The notes below the pieces were generated by a model, which was not told the origin of the DNA, ran no database searches, and saw only the letters and a program-made list of their open reading frames with translations. From Eopsaltria australis (taxonomy: Eukaryota > Chordata > Aves > Passeriformes > Petroicidae): 64,000 nt of DNA. Where the stretch lies: positions 2,480,001-2,544,000 of the forward strand of contig JAVTVJ010000076.1 in the NCBI GenBank assembly GCA_034509425.1. Reading direction: 5' to 3'. This document shows, one piece after another, positions 24,915 through 36,360 of the stretch (its first letter is position 1; every line of letters starts with the position of its first letter). The position numbers and the translations under genes are program-made.

Positions 24915-25021
24915 CTGCTCACCTACACACTTCATTTTCCCCTCTCCTTATTTTTGCACTGCTGAGGTCTACTGTGCAAAGGGATTGAACTGCAAATAGT
25001 CTGTCCATACTACTACTACTA
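24915..25021 (-). other. Candidate 107-bp exon on the opposite strand
   Basis: On the minus strand a pyrimidine-rich tract ends in CCTTTTTAG just above 25021, and a GAGCAG/GTAAGA donor follows at 24915/24914. The segment starts in a (TAG)n/(AGT)n triplet repeat. No frame is open across its whole length: the best one (from an ATG, MDRLFAVQSLC...) stops about four bases before the donor. That argues against an internal coding exon. A non-coding exon or pseudoexon is more likely. It sits only 160 bp from the plus-strand candidate at 24701-24753. Confidence 0.2.
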
Positions 25022-27867
25022 CTAAAAAGGGTGGAAGTGAGATGAAAGTCCAGGCAAGTAAGAGGGCAAAGGGATTTATGCATACAAATGCAGTAGTCCT
25101 GTTTCTGACACCATGCATACCAGGACAAAACTGAGGCAACTTCATTTCTTAAAGGAGTTATTCTAGATTTGCATTTGAATGAGTACATAGATAAATGGGC
25201 CTGGTAAATCAGTCTGACTCATTCTAATTCAGGAGATCCTGGCTTTTAATCATGTGTTGAAGCCCTACAGTACATACCAACTCACCGTCCAGCTTTTTAA
25301 AAAAAACCCACACCATCAAAAGAAACAGTATTAAGATTTTGAAAAATCTGATTTCCAAATACAGATCCTGCTATTTATTTCTAGAAAATAAAGAAACACT
25401 AGCTCACACTTCTGTACAAAAATGGTCTTAAAAGTTAAGCTGCTTTTAAATGGACTACATGAATAATTGATACATAAATATCAGCAGATATTTGCACTAC
25501 AATGTCTCAAAAGATAGCTTCAGATGGTTTAATAGCTCAGCTGTATTTATCAACTACCACTTTGTTGAGCAAGTCTGCATTTTAAGCACCAGTGATCAGG
25601 GGTATCATCACAAGAAAACAGTTTATGTCTCTCTCTACTTTCTATCATAAGATTAACTGTGGATAGCTAATAGAGATTACACAGTATATTTTGCCATCAG
25701 CATTTATGCTTTCTAGGGTCATCCTTCTCATTCTAAAGAGATATCTCAATGGAAGATGCAGCACTATATCAACAGGAAAGAATGCAAATCTCATCAATGA
25801 TCCATGGGTCACATTAGTTGTTTGGAGATTGATGGCAGCTCCAGCAATTCAGAAGCTTTCCAAGTATACCCATAAGGTCAAAATACAATTTAGGACTTGT
25901 TTTCTTGCAGTGGTGCTAGTGGAAAATGCCATTTCTACCACTCTGATTTACTTCTTTACTGGGCATGTCTTAATGCAGAAAATTTGTTGCTGTTGTTGCT
26001 GAAGCTTCTGCTAAAGCTTCCCTATAAAAATGCACTTAATCTGAAAGCTGCAGTATTTCATCTGCTTTCAGCCTTTAATAGAGTAGAGGAATTCATTAAG
26101 TCATCTGAAAGCAATTTTCAATTATGAAAATACAATTTAAATAAGGGGAAGAGGAGTCTTTGAAGATGACAAAAGTGGGAAGTGATTGACACACTCTGTT
26201 GTCAGCTGGAATCAATTTCACACTTGGGAAAAAATACCTTCTCTAGGGTCGCTAGGGGAAGATCATCCATCAGCAGGGGGGAATCTGCAGGGAACCAGGA
26301 AAGGAGAGGAAGTAAATCCCTTCTTAAGCAAAATATTCAGCAGGGTGTACACCCTTCACCTTCACAAAATGAACCATCTTTAATACACGTACTGAACCTC
26401 ATGGCATAGGCACTCAAGGTGAAAACTAAGGAATTACAGGAATATAAGAATCTGTCCAAATTTGGGTCTCATTCAGGCACAATGCCATCTGGCTTCACAA
26501 ACTGCTTTGCCTCAGCAAGCACTGCAAGGTAACCCCAAAGGTTATTACTTAATAGCACAACAATAACATAAGTAGTGTAAGTGCTTAAACATGCAGAGTC
26601 TCAAGCTAAGCTTTGCAGTCTGGTGTGGGTCTGAGAGCCAGCTGTTCTTTCCCCACAGAGTCAGGGGTTCCTATGGTGCCAGTTCTTCCTATGTCCTGGC
26701 CAAGATAAAAACATGATTAGAAATACTCTGACTCCCTGGCATGCCATGACTACCTTGCACAGTTGGCAAAATGCTGTTGGGCTACTATTAAACAGGAAAT
26801 ATCTCTCATGAAAATACTTAAGAGAAGCTGTCGTGGTAAGTTTGTGCTACATCAAATGTGGAGCTAGTTTCTTGTAAAAAATGGCATAGGTCTGAAATAG
26901 TAAAAAAAAACCAAAACCAAAAAACAAAAAAAAAAAGCCCTCAAGTCACTTTGCAGAGGCAGTGACTGACAATAACAGGTTCAAAAAGCAGGATTTCATT
27001 CCAAGTAAATACTGTGGAGTGGTGCATAGGAAAAATGACTGATAGCTAGAGCAAGCAGATTACACACATGGGTAGAGGGGGAGCATTCCTCTGATAGCAC
27101 TGCTAACAAATCATTCCCTCCTCTGTGCTGACTCTTCCAAGCAGAGGCTGTTGTAAGTGGCAAACCTGCTCACATGTATGTTCATGCACCAAGGCACGAT
27201 AATAATTTTGAAGAATCCTTTCACTGATTTTTACTACCTTAAGGTAGTGAAACCAGAACTGTTAAAACCACAATTGTACTGATTATAGCCACTATTTAAG
27301 AACATTGAGCCATGCATGAGTACTTGGGAGACTTAGATACTAGGAAGAATTAATCGATTAAATGTCATGTACCTTTGAAAGTATATAAATGCAATAGAGA
27401 GAACTTAACAGTGGAGTTAATAATGGGAAATCAAAATAGTTGGAACAATAAAAATCTCTCTTCTTCTCTCTACTATTTCTTCTCAAAATAGCCCAGACTG
27501 CATCTCTGGTGCCTGATGCTTGGCTTCATGTATGTTGTGTGACTGTGCTTGTTTTAGGCTGGAAATGTGGGCTGGTTCTTACTTGTTTGTCTCAGTCTTC
27601 CTATTTATTTATCTCAGTCAGCATGAATGAAATCTGTACTTAAACTCTGTAATATGAAGTTCCCCTGCCAGGCAAGGATTTACCATTACAAGGACTGGGT
27701 TTTTCTCTGGTCGCACAGATCCTCTTTGAGCCACAGGCAATTCTGCAATTGTTCAAGTTTCTTTTGAATACATGTGGTTTTGTATTTGCTCAGATACTGA
27801 GAATACTACCTAAAAACCCACTTCCCTGAGTTTCTTCATGTGATAGCATTGTGAATACATGCTGCCT
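25022..27867. other. Unique non-coding stretch
   Basis: No gene or interspersed repeat is recognised. It has an A-rich tract (26902-26936) and a 16-bp perfect palindrome at 27233-27248 (ACTACCTTAAGGTAGT). An open frame at 25691-26002 ends in a Cys run made by a TTGCTG-type repeat and has no known motif. Confidence 0.5.
26902..26936. repeat. A-rich simple repeat
   Basis: Runs of A interrupted by C or CC, possibly an eroded poly(A) stretch. No retroposed body is recognised to its left. Confidence 0.85.
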
Positions 27868-28115
27868 TCAGAAGGGCCTGAAGTAAGGATCTGTGAAGTT
27901 GCACACTTTGCCAGGAAAATGCTGGAAAAGTGAGTCTACCAGGAGAAGTGAGTTACAGAATGTCCTGCTTCTGTTGCCCACTGTTGTGGTCTCCACCCAA
28001 CCAAAAGACCCCTGCTTTTTCTGGGAAGATGTCTCATTTTCCCGGTGCAGAAAGAGTAGACCATGGACGACAACAAGAAGTTCTTCACTCTCATCAAATC
28101 TGTGACATTTAGGTC
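27868..28115 (-). other. Terminal-exon-like open frame, unidentified
   Basis: On the minus strand a TTATTTCAG acceptor lies just above 28115, and the following frame stays open for about 82 residues to a stop at 27868. It includes FDESEELLVVVHGLLFLHREN and ends VCNFTDPYFRPF. Two CpGs survive in an otherwise CpG-poor region. An AATAAA-type signal on the minus strand lies about 260 bases further on (near 27605). There is no good internal donor. I recognise no domain. It could be a last exon or a chance frame. Confidence 0.18.
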
Positions 28116-28889
28116 CTGAAATAACTTTAAAAAATATCATCTAAACTGTCCTTAACAAAAGAATTTGGATGTTTTTGAAGAACCCTCAACAGGAGGTTAA
28201 AATCCCATTTCAGTTTCTGTAGCTGTTGGAGAGTGATTTATAAAAGAAACGTCACTGCTATAGAGAGCGTTTTTAAGTAAAGAGGCTGCCGACCATAATA
28301 GACTTTTGCAAAGATGAACTCCAAATATAAATCCTTATAATAGAGGGGATAAGTATTTCTATAAATTCTTTCTCGGATGCCTAGGTGGTTCATAAATCTA
28401 ACTCTGTGGTATTAACATCAGAGGGTATTGATCCTTCTACTTTGGAAACTATACATTTGCATTGATTTTCCTTTTTGCCCTTTTTTGTTTTTGTGCTTGT
28501 GACTCTAGCCAGGTGGGTCTGTTTGACTATCACTTAACAGTTTTCAAATAAAAATTTGAATCCAGGATCTGTCCAAGACATGTAATGTGTTCATTTTAGA
28601 GTGTTAATTAGATCCTAGGAATTGTTTTTCTTGCAGTGAAGAGGATTACCTGGCATAAATTTATTAGTAAATTTTATTTATTTCTTACGTCTCTATTGTA
28701 CATAACTGTGAAAAATTGTAGTATAGCATCTGGTCTACTAAAAGGTAGGAAAATGGTAACCTAATCAGTATACCATACCTTTCAGTCCTTTTTTTAATGC
28801 AGATAAACATGTGCTGCATAATGATAAGACATTTTGGGAAATAATTGATCAATTAGACCTTTTTTTCCCCCCTGATTGAAGCATGTTTA

Positions 28890-29075
28890 TATGTATGATA
28901 TAGGCTCTGGAAATGATTATCACAGCAGTGAAAGTTATGCCACTTATGCAGATGATGTACTGCTGCAATCCTAAGCATTGCCATTGTGTCATGTAGCTCC
29001 AGGCTCTTATAAATGACTTTGAAATGATAAAATCACTGTTCTAGTGTATTACAGGAACTAAAATGAGACCCCAGT
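28890..29075 (+). mobile_element. Possible remnant of an L1-like reverse transcriptase
   Basis: Seen: a frame reading GSGNDYHSSESYATYADDVLLQS at about 28904-28972, and 61 bases after the Tyr codon another frame reading LINDFEMIKS. In L1-type reverse transcriptases the catalytic YADD box is followed about 21 residues later by an LINDFG-like block, so order and spacing fit if small indels are allowed. Upstream and downstream blocks are not recognisable, and stops and frameshifts abound. This may be coincidence. Confidence 0.25.
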
Positions 29076-29124
29076 GGTTTCCATGCAAATCATCTCTTGT
29101 GAGAAATTTGTCAGTGTCAAAGTT

Positions 29125-32100
29125 AAGTCTGTTGAATTCAATGTCCTCCAAATGAAAGTTTCATTAAATGCTTTTTATTACACATAATGGCCTATTTTAC
29201 AAGTGTCTAATCTAAAGATATAAGGAGCACTAAGGTATAAGAAAATATTTCTGGTCATAAACAGCTTGCTGATAACCACATTTTGTAATATATTCATTTA
29301 TAAGGAAATCTAGAATAAAAGTTCTGTTCCCCTGCCACAGAATGGATTACATTTCTAATAGTCTGTCATTTTTACAAGCAGAGACCTGCCATTGCCTCGA
29401 GAGGAATTCTTTTCACCCTGTACAAGCAAGAAGGATTTAAAAGATTCAACAGACAGGGACAAAAATTTACATTGTTGCAGATCTTGCGTTAAGAAGTGTG
29501 GTTGAGTGCTGCAGGATAGGAAAGTGAGATTTATGGGATGAGATTACAGATGTTTCCCCCCATCTCCGCTGGCAATCAGATGTACCCTATTCTGAAGAAT
29601 ATTTAACATCAACCTCTACAAACTGGCTAATTTTTGCTGAGTTCATGCAGGTGGATTACAGTTAACTACAGGTAACATGAACTGTGACTAACATTTATGG
29701 TATATAATTATTGAACACAGTGAAGAATTATCTTGGGTTGGTAAGAGGTTGTGTGTTGCCTCACTCAACTTTCCCTCTCACATTAAACAATGAATAAGTG
29801 CATTGTTTCTCAATGCTGTTTCCCTCTGGAATGTGATTAACTTCCACAGGATAAGATGTTTCTCAAAATCTTCTAACTATATGTCACCTTAAGATAGCTC
29901 TTTTGGCTGAAAGGCATTACATGTGCACATAAATTTTCATCCAGTCTCAAAGGCTTTCCAGGTTTTTTAAGGGCTCCTTCACCCTAACAGCTGTCACCTA
30001 GATTCAGTATACCTTCATTGTCACCCTATATGCTGTTTCTTATCTTTTTTCTTTTCTATAACTTTCTGTTCAGGGAAGCCCTCAGCACATCCCTTTTATT
30101 CTTGTTTCCTTGGGTCCACTCTGAGGGGCTGATCCCAAGAAGGTCCATTGCAAATGCCTTTCAGGATGCTTTTTGCTTGCTCTGATCCTCAGGATTACCT
30201 TCCCAGCTGGTATTGTTTAATTTGTTTACTTTAGAGAAAGTTATCCCTGGCATCTATTAGATGATCCCCCAGCTCTCTTACAAGACCAATTGACTCAATA
30301 GGAGAAAATTACTGATCTTGTGACAGAGAGAGGGAATGTAGAAGAGAAGATCAATAAAAATACATCAACACAAATTTTAAAACCATTTCTAAGAGTCTCA
30401 CATGCTATTGATATTGGCTGGATATCTTTTGGGCAGATATGCAAAATTAACTTCTTGGATTCAGTAAAGGAGAACAGATTGAAATGATGTGTCCTTTGAT
30501 ATTCTGAAGGCCAAACAGATGATCTAATGCTTCAGTAAGGTCTTAAAATATATATAAGGAGATATTTAACTGTATAAAAGTCTGTACAAAAGTCTGTACA
30601 AAAGTCTGTAGTCTCTGGATGATTATATATATACATATTTTAATATACAATCACATATCTACAATGCCATCAATTTTATTTGCATTTTATGTATTATATA
30701 CCCCAAGTTTCACCTCAAAGAACAAGCTGAAAATAATATGTCTACCTACTTGTTCTCCTGGTTGCTGTAGCTTATATTGCAGCTCTACATTTGTGTCCAC
30801 ATTGGTGACTGAGACGATAAAAGATATCTGAGTTCTGTGAGACACAAAGGGCTCATTAGCCAAGGCACCATTTATGTCTGGTGACATCTATTTATTTTAA
30901 CAGCTTTACCTATTGCTCACTGAAATGAGTAAATGACTTAAAAAAATCAAAACAACAAATCAGTGGCAATTGTTCTTTAAAAAATCCTACCTCAGCCAGC
31001 AAAAAACATGATAGGAATCAACTGTGTAGCTCATTCTCTGGTCCCAACACAGTTCAAAACCAAGCACCTCTCTCTGATTTCCAAGAGTGCACAGTGCAGC
31101 TATTCCCTCATTCCATAAATTCAAGAGGAGTACTAATGTAAAACTTTACTGTGATCATAATTAATGGACCTTCTTATTTCACCATCTCATTCAATCAATT
31201 ATTTTATTATAGTAATGTGAGCGTTATCTTTTATGAGTGGTATTTATTAAATATAAATTAAAGTGGCACAGTAAATCTTATCTGTTCACCTTTCCTATGC
31301 TTACTTTTACTGTGATGTGTGAAAATGTTGAAAGCTGTTTTGTATCAGCATTTTGTCTTTTGAAACTCTAATGAGAAAATATCTTTTTTGAAGCAATATT
31401 TTTAAGAGGAAACACATGCACAAAACCAGATTGTTGTAGAGAAATCAGAGACTACAGACAAACCCACCTGGCAGGCAGAAAGAAGCTGGCTGAACAAACA
31501 TATTGGATCATATGAGTTTGCAGAGCAGTTAACATGCACCGAGTGCTTTTTGGAACCTGAACATGTACACAGTGTCATCCAGCCACTGGCTGCTACACAG
31601 CTGAGCCTTAAACCCATTATCTTTTTCTAAATTCCATCTTCTAATTCACCCTTTGTGTCCTCATACCTACTAACAAGACAACACTAGGTCTGCCTGGCTT
31701 GTGGTCTGGGGGAACGTGTACCACCCGCACATCTTTCCTTAAGTCAACACATGAGGACAGCAATATTTCAAATAGAACATTTTTATTCATCTTGGCATTA
31801 CATGCTGCTCAGCTCTTAAAATGTAACTGCAAAAATGGTGCTATGGGATTCCACATTTATCATTTCTTGATGGCTTCTATGTCTAATGAGATCAGATGGT
31901 TGTCGTAAATGCCAATTCTGCAAACTCCACCTGGGAACCAAAAGTCAAGCACCTTTTTTACTGGCTCATACATTATGACCTAAGATACAGATTAGTACAG
32001 AGTTTTCTTAGCAAGTCTCTCAAAGGTAAGAACAAGAAACTTGAAGGGATGCCCACAACTGCTGAGCCTGTTTTCTGGTGGAATGGGGTATCATGCAATG

Positions 32101-32448
32101 CTTTCCAAAAATGGATTTTTCAGAATCCCACTGCTATTATGGAGAAGTATTTCAGAAAGAATTCCAGCCAAAACATATTTATGACCAGGTTAAAACAATT
32201 TGTTCTGGTATTAACCTTGTCCTCTGTTTTATGTAAGCATTTCATTTTCCAGGTGCTGAGCAGAGCATGACTTGCCTCTATCATAGGCCAAGATCCAAAC
32301 CAAGGCTTTGGCTTTTTGACCCTTCTTACCAATGCTTTTTGGGTCCAATTAGCACACAGTCAAGCATTGGCCCAGTCGGGAGGCAACAACAAACAGCTGA
32401 GAAACAATAAGGAACAGATTTTTGAATTACCACATGGAAATCATTTAC
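29125..32448. other. Unique AT-rich non-coding stretch
   Basis: No gene or repeat family is recognised. It holds a 12-bp tandem repeat (30576-30611). The open frame at 31896-32270 (+) shows no known motif and no matched splice sites. Confidence 0.5.
30576..30611. repeat. 12-bp tandem repeat, three copies
   Basis: AAAAGTCTGTAC is repeated at 30576, 30588 and 30600, with the third copy ending AG instead of AC. Confidence 0.96.
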
Positions 32449-32532
32449 CTCCTCCCTGCTGAGATCAGCATCTGATTCAATGAGCAGTTCTCTCTTACTG
32501 TTACGGCCTAAATTAACTCTTGTGACTTTGTC
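32449..32532 (-). other. Candidate 84-bp exon, phase 0-0, unidentified
   Basis: On the minus strand a long T-rich tract ends in CTTTGTTTCAG just above 32532, and GAGGAG/GTAAAT is the donor at 32449/32448. The 84 bases are exactly 28 codons, open, reading from DKVTRVNLGRNSKREL to LSREE. The composition is charged and hydrophilic, unlike the Lys/Phe/Ile-rich chance peptides elsewhere. Whole-codon length with both ends in phase 0 would allow clean inclusion or skipping. I could not assign it to a protein. It is the strongest coding-like candidate in the window, but still unproven. Confidence 0.4.
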
Positions 32533-32677
32533 CTGAAACAAAGAAAAAATGCTCATGTTACCAGTTGGTATTAGCCAGAAGGAATCAAAGTACAGCTCCA
32601 CCCATCATAAAGAATCCCATTGTAACAGCATTCATCGTAAGCAAATGAGGAATAAGGACATAGCCATGTATGCGGTG

Positions 32678-32696
32678 AAACAAACAAACAAACAAA
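32678..32696. repeat. (AAAC)n microsatellite
   Basis: About five AAAC units followed by degenerate A-rich sequence. Confidence 0.9.
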
Positions 32697-32774
32697 TAAA
32701 ACAAAATCATCCCAGAAGAAAGACTCTGCAGTGCTCATATTGTCATCTGCAGCCTTCTGTGCTCACCTTTCTTG

Positions 32775-33375
32775 TCCCTGGGAATGTGGTTGAGCATAGG
32801 GGACTACCATCCAGTCAGACTCACCTCAGTCCCTGGAAAGGTGATGGAGAACCATCTCTATCCACAGCTGGAGTGATGTGTCCAGTTTTGGGCTCCTCAG
32901 CACAAGAGAGACATGGAGTTCCTGGAGAGCAGAGCAGCAAAGATGACTAAGGGACTGGAGCATCTCCCCTACAAGGACAAGCTGAGGGAGCTGGGCCTGT
33001 TCAGCCTCAAGTAAAAATGACTGAGGGAGGAGCTCATCAATGCCCATCTGTATCTGAAGGGAGGGTGTCAAGAGGATGGAGCCAGGCTCTGCTCAGTGAT
33101 GCCAAGCAGTAGGACAAGAGAAAATGGGCAGAAACTGATGCCTAAGAAATTCTACTTGAATATGAGGAAGAACTTCTCCACTGTGCAGTGATCATGTACG
33201 GGAACAGGCAGCCCAGGGAGGTTGTGGAGTGTCCTTCTCTGGAGATACTCAAGAACCATCTGGATGCAATGCTCTGCCATGTGCTCTAGGATGGCTCTGC
33301 TTGTGAAAGAAGGTTGGACCAGATGACCCACTGTGATCCCTTCCAACCTAACTATTTCTGTGATTATTCTAGAGT
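32775..33375 (+). mobile_element. CR1 LINE with internal deletion of the RT core
   Basis: The left end (about 32795-32850) encodes GDYHPVRLTSVPGKVMEN, equivalent to the CR1 reverse-transcriptase block RPVSLTSVPGKVME. Within about 20 bases the sequence jumps to the distal C-terminal region (TGTCCAGTTTTGGGCTCC, GGAGCATCTCCCCTACAAGG, CTGAGGGAGCTGGGCCTG), then the 3' end (TCCACTGTGCAGTGATC, AGGGAGGTTGTGGAG, GGTTGGACCAGATGACC, TCCCTTCCAACC). The whole catalytic core, including the YADD-type box, is missing between the two parts. The copy is dead. Belonging to one insertion is inferred from collinear order and shared strand. Confidence 0.85.
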
Positions 33376-33839
33376 ATAAAATGTAGCTTACTACAGCATT
33401 CCACAAAAACATAGCTATGTTTGAAATAAGAAGGGTGTTTTCCTTGGTGGATCACATTTGCAGATCACTTTCATCCTGGAATTAGATAATTTACCTAGCT
33501 TTTTCTATTTCATATTTCCTCCTGTTAACAATGAACTTCTGGCAAAATGTTATTTCTCTAGACCTCGGGTTCCTTGTGTCCTGCCTTGTTTACTCTAATC
33601 TACAGGTCTTCTTTCTTTTTATGTCCTGCATTGTGGTTATTCTTTGGGGTATAAAAGCATAACCCTTTGTGGACTTGATCTAATCACAGTCTAACACAAA
33701 AATGGGAGGTAGATTCCTTGCAAATGTCTTGGAGTTCTGCTTTTATGGGTGAGAGTCTCTCCTTTCCTCATTTAGTATGTCAAACCTGCAGATATTTGGT
33801 TATATAGCTTTGGATCAGATGTGGCTTACACCCCATCAG

Positions 33840-34660
33840 CCTGGACTGAGGACAGGGCAAGCTGTCCTTTTGCTCTAAAAAGCTGATTCAGACAGACTCT
33901 ATGATGATTAGGTTTGTAGCATCAGCAAATTTCACCTGTGCAATTTATTCCAAAAACAGTCTGTGGGAGTCCACAGGTAGCTTTTCTGCAGACTGGTAAT
34001 TCCCTCTTGAAAAAACCAATTTGCTTGTCTTCTTTGTTCTAGCTATTCTCCACTTCCTAGTTCTTGTAGTGATTCCCATTTCATCTCGCCTAACTAATAA
34101 GGTCCCATGTGGGACTATATTAAATGATTTACTGAACTCCAGGTAGATTAGATCTTTTGTTTATAAGATCAGTTAGCTTATCAGGGAGAGCTATCGTACT
34201 AGTCAGGCACAGACAATGCTTCCTAAACTGTCCCATTTTCCTTATTTATCACTCTTAATTTAACTGGTTCTTGTTTGCTGCTATTTAACAGTATTGTAGC
34301 CCTTAGCTGAGCAGTTCAGCATTTATCCACATGCTGTATGAGCTATACCTGTTTTGTTCCAGTCATAAAGATATTCCTCAGATTTTACAAGTCTAGTTAA
34401 AACTGTCTGCTGCTAGACTTGTAACACTGGGCCAGATGCAGGTTATTTGGTCCTTCAAGGTTTTGATAGCACTGCATTTTTAAAGTGTTTCTTCTACACA
34501 GTTATTCATTATTTCCATAGCATCACTGGTTATTCTGCCTTTGTTCTCTGCATTCAAGACAGTTATTGTTCCATTATCTTTATTGAAAACTGAAGCAATT
34601 CAGTTTTGGTGCCATCACAAGGTTTTCTGAATCTCTCCTAATCCAGATTGCAGATGGCTG
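33840..34660 (-). mobile_element. Highly degraded antisense CR1-clade LINE (old)
   Basis: Read on the plus strand, this segment follows the antisense pattern of older amniote CR1-type ORF2. The markers are AGCATCAGCAAATTTCACC, CACAGGTAGCTTTTCTGCAG, AATAAGGTCCCATGTGGGAC, TTACTGAACTCCAGGTAGAT, TAGTCAGGCACAGACAATG and CTTTATTGAAAACTGAAGC. Their order and spacing match, but divergence and indels are heavy, with stops in every frame. It is clearly more eroded than the CR1 copies at 23 and 33 kb. Edges are uncertain: the left could start near 33660 and the right could end near 34700. Confidence 0.65.
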
Positions 34661-35339
34661 CAACCTTTTAGGACTGCTGTCCTTTTATTCATGTGGCAGA
34701 AGAAAATTTTTCCCCATTTGTTGCAGTTTCATTACAGATAAGTTAATCCAGATCTGCAAAGCAAGCAGGAGTTCACAGGGCTGATGATGATATTCTTGTG
34801 AGTTAAAAAAATCTGAAACCTTGATAACTGCGGGGCAAAGACTCTTCATAGAAATTGTGCTGCTTTTGCTGTCATGTCTCATTATTACGTTTAAGCTGAT
34901 GTCTTTGAGCTGCAAACAGATACAGAGTCAGCTGTATATCAGAGACAGATACAGAGTCAGCAGCAGAGTGATGTTGATTAGGACATGATAAAACATCAGG
35001 GAAAAGGCATTAGAGAGAAAAGCAGCAAGCAAAATTTGGACAAGAAACCATTCATGTAATTCTATGTATGATACAAAGCAAGTCCATGGCAGAACCAGCA
35101 ACAGAGGTTGGGTTGCCAATATAAGTTCATGTTCACCACTTCACAGTGCTGCTTCTTTTGAGTCTGTTACATCAGTCTTGGTTAAAACTTATAATGGGCA
35201 GAGGCATTATAGCAGGGTATGCATAAAGGTGTCAGAGCAGCTGTCCTGATTTGTACACCTTGCAATGACATGTCCTGAGGGCTTTGCACAATTCCGTGTC
35301 AGTGGTCACAGTGGCAAGAGGGGGTGATAAGTTCCCTGG
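34661..35339. other. Unique non-coding stretch with a short direct repeat
   Basis: ACAGATACAGAGTCAGC occurs at 34916-34932 and again at 34945-34961 (29-bp spacing). No other recognisable feature is present. Confidence 0.6.
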
Positions 35340-36360
35340 ACAGAGCAGAACACTATAAAAAACTTTCCCTCCTTAGTGTCATAGTAATTGACATTCACCC
35401 TACTGCCACTGTCCTCTTCTCTTCTGATGCCCAGACCACAAAGCCACGATTATTTGGTTTATTTGAATAGCTTATGCTCAGACCTTCCTAGTTTCTCTGC
35501 ACCCTTATCAAAGCTAACTGAAAGTACCTCCCTAAGCTTCAGGCTTTTGTTGTGGCCTTCGGATACAATTTGAAGATGTGAGGGGTTTTGTTTGTTTGTT
35601 TGTTCCCTATGAAGCTAATTCTGCCTGTGCTGTTGCCACTGACCCAACCCCCCCCGCACTGTGGGGATCCCGAAGTGGCACAGCACTCTCTGATCTCTCT
35701 CAGAGGGCTTGTATTTCTCCCATGAAATGATGTGCTTACTAATAAACATGAGACTTGATTTGAACTTCAAATACTAGGAAAAGAAACCATTCCCAGACTG
35801 TAAAAGCAAGAGAGGATTAAACAGGACAGTATCCTAATGGAGCAGAGGCAGGCCTCAGTAATTAGAGAGACGCGAGGCCTCGGGTGTCACAGCACAACAG
35901 AACAGCATCTCCAGAGGTTGCTTCCCCATACAAAATAGGATGCAGTGTTAATAAAAAATGTGAGGCTTAATTAGGATCACAAATACTGGGAGAAGAAATC
36001 AACTCCCAGGCTGTATAATTATAAAAACATTAGAAGCTCAAATACTTAAAAAGTAACAGAAATTGTGGGGTGTTTTTTCTGGACTTGCATGGGCATAACA
36101 CACTGTCAATAAGTGCAGGATTCCAAATGATTTTTGGCTTATTTAGCACTGTCTTGGCTGGGGCTAAATGAAGAGCTCTCAATTATGGGCATGTTTCTCT
36201 TCTGCTCAAAGGACAGAACCAGGCTCCTGTAGCCCACTCGTCAGCATGTGTGTGTCACTGGGGAGCAATAACCTTTATAGAAAAGTCAGTCTTTCTGAAA
36301 AGTGGAAAATAAGGTTTCTAAAAAGCAAACCCTTCCTAAGCCTCAGGTTTTTATTGTAAA
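35340..36360 (+). mobile_element. Possible old LTR-like element with internal duplication
   Basis: Seen: a TATAAAA box near 35352; a C8 run (35648-35655) with nearby CpGs; a CpG cluster near 35870-35882; and two diverged copies, roughly three-quarters identical, of a 70-80-bp block starting with AATAAA (35739-35810 and 35949-36027). A looser direct similarity links about 35525-35553 and 36328-36357 (both CCTAAGC..CAGG.TTTT..TTGT). CpG-rich patches, TATA and AATAAA signals are typical of retroviral LTRs. No family is recognised, no coding remains, and boundaries are guesses. A unique duplicated segment is the alternative. Confidence 0.3.
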
